64,000 nucleotides of DNA. It comes from Liolophura sinensis. Its lineage: Eukaryota; Mollusca; Polyplacophora; Chitonida; Chitonidae. The stretch covers positions 17,915,338 through 17,979,337 of the forward strand of contig NC_088302.1 of assembly GCF_032854445.1 (NCBI RefSeq). The letters are read 5' to 3'. The position numbers and the translations under genes were made by a program. Positions 1 through 9,998 of the stretch are shown piece by piece; positions within the stretch are counted from its first letter, which is position 1, and the number at the start of each line of letters is the position of its first letter. The notes beneath the pieces were generated by a model. That model had not been told where the DNA came from. It searched no databases and saw only the letters and a program-made list of their open reading frames with translations.

Positions 1-866
1 TATGTTCAAGCGTGATCCATAGATACCAGTATCACGTTAGATAAACGGTTATGTGAGCGCGTGATCTGTGGACTACAGACACCAGTATCACGCTATAAAC
101 ATATGTGCGAGCGTGATCCGTGTACTTTAGAGACCAGTATCACGTTATAAACATTATGTGTATTTATTATTTATTTAATTGGTGTTTTGCGTCGTACTCA
201 AGAATGTTTCATTTATACGGCTGCGGCCATTATTATAGTCGGATTATAAATATTAGTCGGGCCCCTATCTGCGTTCGTGGTCTGTTGACGGCGGAGATAA
301 GTATCACCTTATTAACATGTATGCCTGTGCGTCATATTTGTACCGCAGCGATCAATATTACGTTATAAACATGTATACGTGTGCGTGATAGGTGTACCGC
401 AGCGATCAGTATTGCGTTATAGACATGTGTACGTGTGCGTGATATGTGTACCTCAGCGATCAGTACCACCTTATAAACATGTATACGCGTGCGTGATCTG
501 TGTACCTCAGCGATTAGTACCACCTTATAAACATGTATACGCGTGCGTGATATATGTACCGCAGCGATCAGTATTACGTTATAGACATGTATGTATGTGC
601 GTGATATGTGTACCACAACGATCAGTATTACGTTATAAATATGTATACGCGTGCGTGGTATGTATACCGCAGCGATCAGTATTACATTATAAACATGTAT
701 ACGTGTGCGTGATATGTGTACCACAACGATCAGTATTACGTTATAAATATGTATACGCGTGCGTGACATGTATACCGCAGCGATCAGTACCACCTTATAA
801 ACATGTATACGCGTGCGTGATATGTGTACCACAAGACTACAAAAAACAACATAACGTTATAAATAT
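1..866. repeat. 54-bp satellite array (runs off the left edge)
   Basis: Tandem units of about 54 bp, recognisable by TTATAAACATGTATACG followed by GCGTGATATGTGTACC and GCAGCGATCAGTATTACG. Successive copies of AGTACC/AGTATT fall at 462, 516, 570 and 624, giving an exact 54-bp step. Copies at 1-150 are more diverged (steps of 52-55 bp) and the array continues beyond position 1. A SINE fragment interrupts it near 157-250. Because 54 is a multiple of three, a frame free of stops stays open through the array on either strand, giving 18-residue periodic open frames at 379-897 (+) and 332-832 (-). These are not genes. Confidence 0.93.
157..250 (-). mobile_element. SINE 3'-end fragment inside the satellite
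   Basis: On the plus strand this reads TTATTTATTTAATTGGTG then a version of TTGCGTCGTACTCAAGAATG and a CGGCTGCGGCC stretch. That is the reverse complement of the 3' end of the commonest SINE in this window, best seen at 51506-51773. The tRNA-like head is absent. It splits the 54-bp satellite, so it either inserted into the array or was amplified beside it. Confidence 0.6.
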
Positions 867-867
867 G

Positions 868-1180
868 TATCGGGGCGGGCTGTGGTCGAGTGGTTAATGG
901 TACCTGCCATTTAACCACTGGAATACTCGAGATACGGGCTCAAATCCAGCCTTGGACAAGGAATTTGTGGATTAATCGGCACCCTAGCGGGACCTTGGTA
1001 ACGATAAGCGGTCGTCGAAGCCGCTCGTGTGAGCGTTTGCGCAGTCTAACGTTTGTTGAAGACCGCTTGCACTTCCACCAGTATGACGTCGCTGCTCTGT
1101 TTTTTTCTCCCTATGCCGTACACCTTAATTATATGAATCTGTACATCAAACGTGGAACTTTTCGTCTAACTTACTAAACA
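868..1180 (+). mobile_element. tRNA-derived SINE, second family
   Basis: Starts right after the satellite. A box A-like TGGTCGAGTGGTTAATGG (about 880-900) and a box B-like GGGCTCAAATCC (about 936-947) show a tRNA-type internal promoter. A non-tRNA body follows, ending in a segment like CTCCCTATGCCGTAC near 1110. The same head (TTCAAATCC then TTGGACA and GGAA) occurs in reverse at 1700-1912. No target-site duplication was identified, so the 3' limit is approximate. It is a SINE rather than a tRNA gene: the anticodon arm cannot be formed convincingly and the unit extends well past tRNA length. Confidence 0.6.
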
Positions 1181-1190
1181 TCGGTGGTTC

Positions 1191-1608
1191 ACGCCTTAAG
1201 GTACCTGACCATCCTTCTGACATAACGCCTTAAGGTACTTGACAAACCTTCTGATATAACGCATTAAGGTACCCGACAAATCTTCTGACAAAGCGTGTTA
1301 AGGTACCTGTCAAACATTCTGACATAACGCCTTAGGGTACCCGACAAACCCTCTGACATAGCGTCTTAAGATTCTTGACAAGCTTTCTGATATGACGGCG
1401 TTATCCACCCGACAAACATTCTGCATGACAACGCCTCAAGGTACCTGACAAACCTTCTGACATAACACCACCAGATGCCTGACAAACTTTCTGACATAAA
1501 GCCTTCAGGTACCGTACAAACCTTTTGATATAACACCGCAGAGTGTACCTGACAAACCTTCTGACATAACACCTTAAGATACATATTTATAACGTTATGT
1601 TGTTCAAA
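1191..1608. repeat. 34-bp minisatellite
   Basis: About twelve tandem copies built on ACGCCTTAAGGTACCTGAC plus AAACCTTCTGACATA. The ACGC start recurs at 1191, 1225, 1259 and about 1293, a 34-bp step. Later copies (1400-1608) are more diverged and vary slightly in length. No relation to the neighbouring 54-bp satellite is evident. Confidence 0.9.
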
Positions 1609-1699
1609 GGTACCTGCCAAAACCTCTGACATACTGCCGAATATAGTCGCAAAAAAGAACCTTTTTCTATTTACTGCTAAAATTTCTTTTGTATACAAT

Positions 1700-1912
1700 A
1701 TCAGTCTTGCAGTTTTTGGATGGAGGAAATATGCAGGCGCCTGTGGTAAACTACTAAAATGACGAACTTTCCTACGTGACGAACCGATATGCGCACTGTA
1801 TTGAGGGATGAAGCTTCCTGCAACAGACATTTCCCTGTCCAAAGCCGGATTTGAACCCGTACCTCGTGATGGTTACCAACTGAAAAGCAAACACCTAAAC
1901 CATGCACTCGGA
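1700..1912 (-). mobile_element. tRNA-derived SINE, second family, reverse copy
   Basis: Read on the minus strand it begins near 1912 with GAGTGCATGGTTTAGGTG (box A-like) and has GGGTTCAAATCCGGC (box B-like) near 1861-1847. TTTGGACAGGGAAATG follows, matching the body of the copy at 868-1180. The 3' end is indistinct and drifts into AT-rich DNA. Copy-specific differences suggest an old insertion. Confidence 0.55.
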
Positions 1913-2740
1913 AATGTGTCCTCCCTCCTGTAACTTTAATTTGATGTTTTTAATATTACGTTTTAATAAATACAAGAAATGAGTTAGCCTTTGCATCTAA
2001 AAACAAAACACATACACATACAAAAGATGATGAAAGACATTCTTTTACTAAATGATACCAAGGCGTCAATTTAATCAATAAATAAATCTTTTATAATGTA
2101 CCCATTTTTAATTTATTATATTTAAAGCTACATGAAGTTTGATGAAGCACACTGTTTCATTTGGCTCCCGCAATATGTGTGTGCTGTATAATGTGTTACT
2201 ATAAGAATGGCGTCGGATAAATGTATCAGGGTGTTAAACCAAGCATATGTCCATCCCGCTGAAATTATACACTCCAAAAAAAAGAAAAAAAGAAACCATT
2301 AATGTCCATTTTTAACTTGAGAAAGGCTGCTAGATTGTTGTTACGTTTTGAACGCCAGTATCGTGCAGTTTATATATTGCGATGATTCTGTGATAATTAA
2401 ATTCTCGGTGATTCTCCAGCGATTAACCGTTCGCTCACGACACAAGTCGTGTAAATTAGCCCGAAATGCCGGAAATCGGCCGAATACGATTTCCTCCACT
2501 GAATAGTTAATTGGTCTGTCCCTGTTGTATATCCCCATCTGTTCACCTAACACATCAGTGACAACAGCGTTCAACCCCCTCTGTGAGATCACAAATGAGT
2601 GTTCATTTGTAGTATAAGCCATGCAAAACCGTCACGCCAAAGCCATTGTTGTACAGTAAGCCGTTAACTGCAATCAAGCAAAGCGAAACAAAGGGACTAC
2701 TATGCATCTTACATAGGCCTTAAAGACTTCCTCTAATGTC
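1913..2740. other. Non-genic stretch
   Basis: AT-rich sequence with short A-runs near 2275-2300. It contains one ATG-started open frame of 93 codons on the minus strand (2622-2341) that I do not recognise and that has no other coding support. No repeat or RNA gene seen. Confidence 0.5.
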
Positions 2741-2749
2741 GCACGTGTG

Positions 2750-2890
2750 AAGGCCTGTCTGCAAACCTGCTGATGGTCGTGGGTTTTTCCCGGGGCTGTG
2801 CCCCATTTCCTTCCACCATACTACTGTGGCTGCCGTCGTATAAATGAATTATTCTTGAGTACGGCGTAAAACTCTAATCAAATAAATAAT
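2750..2890 (+). mobile_element. 5'-truncated SINE, main family
   Basis: Carries the 3' part of the main SINE: AACCTGCTGATGGTCGTGGG, a CCCGGGGCTGTGCCCC hairpin-like stretch, GCCGTCGTATAAATGAA, TTCTTGAGTACGGCGTAAAA and an AAATAAATAAT tail. The tRNA-like head is missing. It is diverged from the copy at 51506-51773 and so probably old. Confidence 0.75.
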
Positions 2891-3224
2891 TACTGGTACA
2901 TTAGAAGTCTTCTTCTTGAAGAAGTTGACTTTTCGCTATCAGTGTACTACGCCCATTGAATCCAGGAAGATGTTTCCGATTTCAAAATTTGAAGTATCAG
3001 TTTAGAGCTTCATTTGGGGGCCTAGGAATTAACTTTCAGTACAAAGCATTGTGGCCAAGTTTGACGTTTTAAAGTCAGAAATGATTTTGTGGAATAGACT
3101 CCTGTATATGGTGCTAAAATCCATTATTTCTTTACTTAGGCTGTTGTAGTTGATATTTGAGCGCATTATATAGAAATTTTGTCTATTAGCCTGTTGGATC
3201 GATACGAGGGCCTGTGACTGTACA
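2891..3224. other. Non-genic stretch
   Basis: Unique AT-rich sequence between a SINE and a tandem array. No open frame with coding character and no repeat was recognised. Confidence 0.45.
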
Positions 3225-3640
3225 CGTTCGTAACAGCCTGAAGTACTAGTATACTCTACCCGTTCATAGCAGTCTGAAGTATACTGTACACGTTCATAAC
3301 AGTCTGTAGTATACTGTACACTCCATAACAGTCTGCAGTATACAGAACACGTTCATAACAGCCCGCAGTATACTGTACACGCTCATAACAGCCTGCAGTA
3401 TACTGTACACGTTCATAACAGTCTGCAGTATACTGTATACGTCCATAACAGTCTGCAGTATACTGTACACCTTCATAACATCCCAAAGTATACTGTACAC
3501 CTTCATAACAGCCCGCAGTGTACTGTACACGTTCATAGCAGTTTGCAGTATACTGTACATGTTCATGACCATCTGTAGTGTACTGTACACGTTTATATCA
3601 GTCAACAGCATAGTGGTCATCTTCGTAATATCCTGCACAG
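3225..3640. repeat. 30-bp minisatellite
   Basis: About thirteen tandem copies of a 30-bp unit reading CAGTCTGCAGTATACTGTAC then ACGTTCATAA, with a few substitutions per copy. As 30 is divisible by three, it generates decapeptide-periodic open frames on the minus strand (3256-3638) that should not be annotated as genes. Confidence 0.93.
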
Positions 3641-6111
3641 TACACGTGCATTGCGATTCCCACTGTATGGCTTGATATATAGCATAGCTATTTCAATAGT
3701 TTTGTTTGTAGTTTTATTAAGCCGAAGTGTAGAAAATCAACAAGCCCTGCTTCGATTATTGTCATTAGTCTAACAGTATACACGTGCAATATGGAAAAAA
3801 TAGCTTTATAGATGAGTTGGTACCGTAAGCCTATAATGTCTATAAAAACGTGTCCGAACACAGAATTCTTATTAATAAATCGACTGTGTAATTAATTGTC
3901 CTTCGCAATTAACATAGTGTATACTCATGAGAAAAGTGATATTAAAAACTGTAAGTTAGATGCTCATCGCGTCAACGACATTTTATAACAAAACCCCATC
4001 AATAAATAAGCCTTCTGAAACACACTTTTCGGCGAGAAACAGACACGCAACAACGTCACAATATATTTATTTTTTCCTCCACAATCCACAGCTGTTGTGT
4101 GTATTAAACATCGGTCGAAGTCGAGGAGAATTTAGCGAAGTCTCCATTCTGTAGTTAAATGATCTTTACAGACGCTGGACGAATGCTAAATGATATAGAA
4201 GAATTTCATGTGGTAATCATTATCCCTGATAAATATATGGCCCGTCGTGGAGCACTCCCCAACCGCCGTGCGCTTTAACTCCCCTCCTCCTACCCCCTTA
4301 CCCTCAGCCGGCATAGTTCCTTCTCCCGCAGACGATTGATCCACACACACGAGTACCGTTATTGTCCAAGATGAGGAAACTCAACTCCCGAGTAAACACC
4401 ATTATACCCGAAAGTCCGAAATTTTTAACGCATGGCTTTTTTTTATGTTACGTTTGGAATCTTTGTCTCATTATGTATACGATGACACCTCGCCTTTGTC
4501 ATCAAGAACATAAATACAATTAGAGGCTATACACACACGCGAGTTTTATGGGCTTCAGGTGTTCTAAATCAAGAGAATGCATGGTTCCATACATAACACG
4601 CATGCGCACACAAAAGGTTTGACAATTTAGCACAAGATCGGATCAGAAACATCATAAGTCTAATTTGGACACTGAAGTGTGCGTGCATACGAAAAGTTTC
4701 ATCAGTGCTTTCATTCTCCATGTTTAGCATTTCTCATGAAGCGTTTACAAGTTTATAACGGAGATTTTTGGCCAGAAATCAGTCAGCGTAAATCCAATCG
4801 AATTCTTGCCATGATTTTAGAATAGCCCAAATAATCCTCTTTCACAAAATACCAGACTAGTGTGCGGACGTGTTACCATTCAAACTTAGTAATGGATTTC
4901 TTAAAACTTCTAAAGCCGGGCGCATTATAACTTTTTCAAACTTTAGAATCATTTTAAAGGTATAAAAAAGGTAGAAGTATATGCAAGCCTGACATTCATT
5001 GAAGTCAGTCTTGCTGAATACACAAAACTTGATTTGATTTGAGAATTTGCTTTTTTGCCAAAAACTCTGCATGGTACAGGCATTTGCCAGCCATCACACT
5101 GTCGTCGCAGCTCTGGTTTTACTCTCTATGCTGTACGTCAGACGGCATTAGCCTGATTCATAATATTAAATTTTGTAAACTGTTTCAGATTCAAATTTAG
5201 TGCAATTTTTTTAGTCATTCCCATGCATTCGTTATACATTATTTAATATTGTATGTCATTTAATGTTTTCTTTATGTTAAGTAATATACATGTACTAATT
5301 ATATCATTTCTCTGAAAGAATAATTTGGTAATTAAGTATACGTAAACTATCCATACAGACGCGCTATACACAGGCAGTTTCTGAAGGTCAAAAGTACCAT
5401 ATAAATATAGATAACTGGAGTTTTTACGTGTTTCTTGCGTGTGGATTATATTAAGTACATAATATAATGCTTTGTTTAAGGCGATAAACAAGTGATATTA
5501 ACAACTAATGCATACGAAGAGTACGTTTTATTCTTAATACACATGCAATTCAGAAATAAGTCTGTCTTAAAGACGGCTATCGTTACAAATGGACCCGTTG
5601 GTCAGGCAAAAAAAACGTGGTCTTAAAGGTGACAAGTCAGTCATAAATTACGCGAAAGGATAGGCTCAATGGACTTAATCATATAAATTCCGTTGTGAAA
5701 CTGAAACAGATACCGGATTCGTCGCCTCAGTTTCACAGTTGTGAGGTTAAAATTGTATCAAGTAATAAGACGTCGATTAAATGTGGACAGCGTTCACACC
5801 TGGGGATGATATCAGATGGAGATCTCCCGTGACGTTTAAGCGGCAACATGGGGGGAAGTTTACAGTTAGCCAGGGCCAGTATCACTCTGTACTAATGTAA
5901 TCCCTCATTAAAGCTGATACAAATACCGCTATCTGTCTTTCTATGATAGTCGAAAAGAAAAAAAAGACAATGAATTTTTTAAATTAATTCTGCAGGTGGA
6001 CACTGTCTACAATTAAATCGAATGAATTCATTTTAAAGGTTGGGTTCTCTAAGGGGTGGGCAGAGAAAATAGCATAAATATGGTATGAAAAAAAACCCCA
6101 GAAAGAAATGA
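3641..6111. other. Non-genic stretch
   Basis: About 2.5 kb of AT-rich sequence with no supported exon. It holds a possible SINE remnant at 5070-5175 and ends at a C-run. Open frames here are short, without homology that I recognise, and often begin at non-ATG codons. Confidence 0.45.
5070..5175 (+). mobile_element. Possible SINE remnant, second family
   Basis: GTCGTCGCAGCTCTGG followed by ACTCTCTATGCTGTACGTC resembles the 3' part of the SINE at 868-1180 (GTCGCTGCTCTG ... CTCCCTATGCCGTAC). Only this section is recognisable. There is no tRNA-like head and no duplication at the ends. Confidence 0.35.
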
Positions 6112-6124
6112 CCCCCCCCCCCCC
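6112..6124. repeat. C13 homopolymer
   Basis: Thirteen consecutive cytosines followed by AACAACAACAAC. A simple-sequence tract that may be length-variable. Confidence 0.9.
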
Positions 6125-6407
6125 AACAACAACAACTTAACTTTGTGGCCGTCTAAGTCGGCCTGTGGATTGGAATAATAAAAGACCATTTACTGAACGG
6201 TTTATTGCATTCAAATCACTTGTAAAGCAAGGAAACATTTCACACGATGTCACAGTATGATATGTTTGGCGTGCATTTCTCATCTGCGACAGTATAGGAG
6301 CATACTGCCGCATTGCCAGATTTTGGACCGACGTGTTTTCTCTTCTGTACGCCAAGATACCCAGGCGCAATTAACTATAATAGATATTATATTATAATAA
6401 GTTCACC

Positions 6408-6915
6408 CTGTCCCCACCATCCCACCCCACGCGAATCAAATACAATCCCACAATGAATACATACGCCTACCCTGTCCACCACATTGACTTACCATCCCCG
6501 TCCACCACACACTGACTTACCATCCCCGTCCACCACACTGACTTACCATCCCCGTCCACCACACTGACTTACCATCCCGTCATCCCCGTCCACCACACTG
6601 ACTTACCATCCCCGTCCACCACACACTGACTTACCATCCCCGTCTACCACACACAGACCTATGATCCCCGTCCACCACACTGACTTACCATCCACATCTA
6701 CTACACAAACTTACCATTTCCGTTCAATACACACTGACTTACCATTCCTGTCCAGCACAAGCTGATTTACAATCCCCGTGTTGCACACTATCTTACCACT
6801 CCCGTGGAGCACACACTGATTTACCGATCCCGTCCAGCACACACTGACATACCATCTCCATCCAGCATACGCTGAAACTATCCGCGTGCAGCACCCACTG
6901 ACTTACCATTCATGT
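6408..6915. repeat. 26-28-bp minisatellite
   Basis: Tandem copies of CCATCCCCGTCCACCACACT plus GACTTA, varying between 26 and 28 bp by a CA insertion. The copies are nearly identical at 6490-6650 and decay progressively to 6915. The strand is strongly C-rich on top and G-rich on the bottom, unlike its AT-rich surroundings. Confidence 0.92.
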
Positions 6916-8032
6916 CTACAATATTTTTCTATTGCAAATTATACAGCATTGATATCTACAAAACTTTCTCATTAAATCCATCACCATAAAAACGACTATA
7001 TTAATGTTAATTACAAGTGAAAATATAAGTTTTCAAGAAAAATAAAAAAAAAAACAGTTGTTTTTATTCGAACACCATTTTTTTCTCTCTCGCTTACCGG
7101 TGCTTTCTGTTCAAGTCTAATAGGGCAATAATTAAGGAAGCACGAACAACAGGCGACTGTCTTATGGAATCTTCCGGACAAGAATTTAGATCGGAATGAA
7201 TGGTGGAACGCATGCGTCAGTCACAGCTGCTCCATTAGCGAGATTAACGCGCGACGGGACGAGAGGAATTCCGCGTCGGGGTTCAAAGGTTGAGCTGCTT
7301 CCTTATCTATTGAGAATCTGGGAAGAAACGCGTCCTCTAAGATTATAATCCTCGGGAGTCATCAACATGAAACCCTCCGCGAAGAAAACAAACAAACAGG
7401 ACGATAATCAGTTAATCCCGACATCTGACGACTTCAGGGTGATTTGCGAAAAGGTGACAGACCAGTTGCGAATTACCGGCCTAAGAGAGTGGCTAAACAT
7501 TATCGATATGTCGTGACATATATCCAAGTTTTATGAATGAATCACACTGACGATCAAGTATAAACCAACCATAGAGGTATACACTATTCTAAAAAATAAT
7601 CTGTAAAATTAAATGGAAAATCTGTCTGAGTGATGATAAATTGTATTCTGTTATTGTATCAGATTATTTTGTTATATACGGCACACGGATTCTGTTTCTG
7701 CAACATGACCCAGTATGTCCGCAAAATGTATACCTATATTGGTATAAAATACATTGTAGACGATAGATATTTAAACTTGAGGTATTTCATCATTAATTAA
7801 AAGCACAATAAAGAACACACACACATACATGTCAAAATACAGCCAAAGTTTCAAATGGGTGAATTTATAATGTTTAAATGACAAAATCATACAACTAAAA
7901 ACGTTTTGAGAGCTATATAGAACACCTTCTGAATATAACTAAACATTTATCACGTGAAATTCAAGTTCTCGTAGAATAGCTTGATTATATTAGTTATTTA
8001 TACCAGCCTCTATATTAAGAAACTAGAATGTA
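6916..8032. other. Non-genic stretch with a partial MITE
   Basis: AT-rich sequence. The only element recognised is half of a palindromic MITE-like element at 7582-7700. Nothing else identifiable. Confidence 0.45.
7582..7700. mobile_element. Half copy of palindromic MITE-like family
   Basis: CACTATTCTAAAAAATAATC, then TCTGTCTGAGTGATGATAAA, TGTATTCTG and TATCAGATTATTTTGTTATA match the left half of the complete element at 26001-26256 in order and spacing. The right inverted arm is not present. Probably a deletion derivative. Confidence 0.6.
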
Positions 8033-8043
8033 TATACCATATA

Positions 8044-8187
8044 GGTCTGTCGGCAACCTGCTGATGATCTTGGGTTTCCACCGGGCTCTGTCCGGTTTCC
8101 TCCCACCATAATGCTGGCCGCCGTCGTATAAGTGAAATAGTTTTGAGTACAGCGTAAAACACCAATCAAATAATGAAAATAAATAAA
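8044..8187 (+). mobile_element. 5'-truncated SINE with 11-bp target duplication
   Basis: Contains GGCAACCTGCTGATGATCTT, CCGGGCTCTGTCCGG, GCCGCCGTCGTATAAGTGAA, TTTTGAGTACAGCGTAAAAC and an AATAAATAAA tail, which is the 3' half of the main SINE family. TATACCATATA occurs immediately before (8033-8043) and at the end of the tail (8188-8198), a target-site duplication typical of LINE-mediated retroposition. Truncation at the 5' side fits incomplete reverse transcription. Confidence 0.85.
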
Positions 8188-8198
8188 TATACCATATA

Positions 8199-9187
8199 AA
8201 GTTGATAATCCCTTGCTTCGGCACACTGACACATTAACGGAATATGCAAATTAAACTCCTAGACTCTTAAATATATATATTCTTAACGCCATTGTTATGT
8301 TTTAAACTGTACTGCTATATCATTCCTTCGAAATGCTATAAAATTCCAAATATTCGAATGCGACTTTAACGTAGGGGTTAAACGGGTACCTGACACAGGG
8401 TGGTGCTTTATTCAGAGTTTAGGGCAGTGATACGTTATATAAACAGTACGTGCATAGATTTAGTCAATGGGAAATTTCGTCACTGACTTGCCAAAAATGG
8501 AATTCCTTTGCTCATGCATGCGTAAACCTGACCGCGATCGCATATTAGTGAAATATTATTGTACCGCGTTAAACAGCAATAATGAAGCAACAAATGTCGC
8601 GTTACCATGTGTTCACTTAGCACATAAAGATAACATAGAAAAGTTCACTGATGCAAGATGTCCGTTTACTGTCATGCCATGTCGCTCGGCTCAGACAATA
8701 TCCCATCATACAATGCGTTACACGTCATACGTGTACGTGCACTAACATATTACACGTACACATGTACCAAACACTACAACAGATAAAAAAATCTTTGTCT
8801 TATGTTCAAACAGTAACTTTAAAGTCCACCTTGAGCAACAGACCTACAGCTTAAAAGTAGACACGCACTTTCACGATATCATATCGCGATAACATCGGCG
8901 AACTTCGGTAAGACATCGACTATCAAACAAGATCGTATCATAATCTTATATCTGGATGTCATCCCGAAAGTATTGATTTTCTGATTGGATCGAGTAAATA
9001 CTGGTAGAAGTTTGGAAGACGGACGATTCAAAACAACGTCAAAACGGTTCCCGCCTTTTTACCAAATCAAGATTTATCCGGACGCACTCGTGGTAACATG
9101 GGTCAACAGGGAATCGGTACAACTTGATGTCGGTAAACGGGTAGGGATTTTTTTTAGTCCCATAGCAAATGTCAAATAGGGTAACGT
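8199..9187. other. Non-genic stretch
   Basis: No exon or known repeat recognised. A small palindrome TATCGCGATA lies near 8882-8892. Open frames at 8467-8854 and 8985-9179 have no coding support. Confidence 0.45.
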
Positions 9188-9529
9188 GATGGGATCAAGA
9201 TACAGTTGTAAAAGCTTCAGCTTTATATCAGGTATGTTACAACAGATCTTCATTAAATCAAGGAAACCTTGATGGGATGGGATCAAGATACAGTTGTAAA
9301 AGCTTCAGCTTTATATCAGGTATGTTACAACAGATCTTCATTAAATCAAGGAATCCTTGATGGGATGGGATCAAGATACAGTTGTAAAAGCTTCAGCTTT
9401 ATACCAGGCATGTTACAACAGCTCTTCATTTAATCAAGGAAACCTTGATGGGATGGGATCAAGATACAGTTGTAAAAGCTTCAGCTTTATATCAGGCATG
9501 TTACAACAGATCTTCATTAAATCAACGAA
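9188..9529. repeat. 88-bp tandem repeat, four copies, with internal dyads
   Basis: GATGGGATCAAGATAC recurs at 9188, 9276, 9364 and 9452, an exact 88-bp step, with only a few substitutions between copies. Each unit contains AAAGCTTCAGCTTT, the dyad GTTGTAA...TTACAAC, and, at the joins, ATCAAGGAAACCTTGAT, a 7-bp palindrome around AAA. High identity points to recent expansion. Confidence 0.95.
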
Positions 9530-9674
9530 GCCTATAGCGCGGTATCAACCTTGCTGGCAGGAAAATGACTACAACCAAAGTAGATACTCTTCTCCACACC
9601 AACGCATAGTAGCGTGATACTAGAAGGGACGTCATGTTAGCGTGATGGGTTCGACATTGCGTTCCAGTGAGACA

Positions 9675-9722
9675 GTAGATTAAAAGTGTCGGCAAAGAGA
9701 GGTAGATTAAAAGTGTCGGCAA
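9675..9722. repeat. Short 27-bp direct duplication
   Basis: GTAGATTAAAAGTGTCGGCA occurs at 9675 and again at 9702. It lies between the 88-bp and 32-bp arrays. Confidence 0.85.
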
Positions 9723-9746
9723 GGGTCGTTGAGCACAAGAAAACAA

Positions 9747-9998
9747 TGTCCCTGAGCTTTACAAGCAGAACAAAACAAAGTATCACTGAGGTACAAACAG
9801 CACAAAACAAAGTATCACTGAGGTACAAACAGAACAAAACAAAGTATTGCTGAAGTACAAGCACAACAAAACGGAGTGTCGCTGAGGTACAAGCGCAACA
9901 AAACGGAGTATCGCGGAGGTACAAGCACAGCAAAACCACGGACTGTTGCTCTACAAGCACAGCAAATCGAAGCATCGTTGAGTTACAAGCACAAGACA
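9747..9998. repeat. 32-bp minisatellite
   Basis: About seven or eight copies of TATCACTGAGGTACAAACAG plus CACAAAACAAAG. Copies diverge towards 9998. The minus-strand open frame 9999-9637 is a product of this repeat and is not treated as a gene. Confidence 0.9.

Noticed and set aside
332-897. Open frames of 166 and 172 codons on opposite strands
   Set aside because: Both are generated by the 54-bp tandem unit; the peptides repeat every 18 residues and both strands are open equally.
1191-1608. CRISPR-like array of regularly spaced repeats
   Set aside because: Units are contiguous 34-bp tandem copies with no unique spacers, in a eukaryotic context.
2341-2622. ATG-started 93-codon minus-strand frame
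   Set aside because: Composition is plausible but I recognise no family, and there is no repeat copy, splice signal or neighbour to support it.
3256-3638. Cys/Tyr-rich and Met/Tyr-rich repetitive frames
   Set aside because: Products of the 30-bp minisatellite, with decapeptide period.
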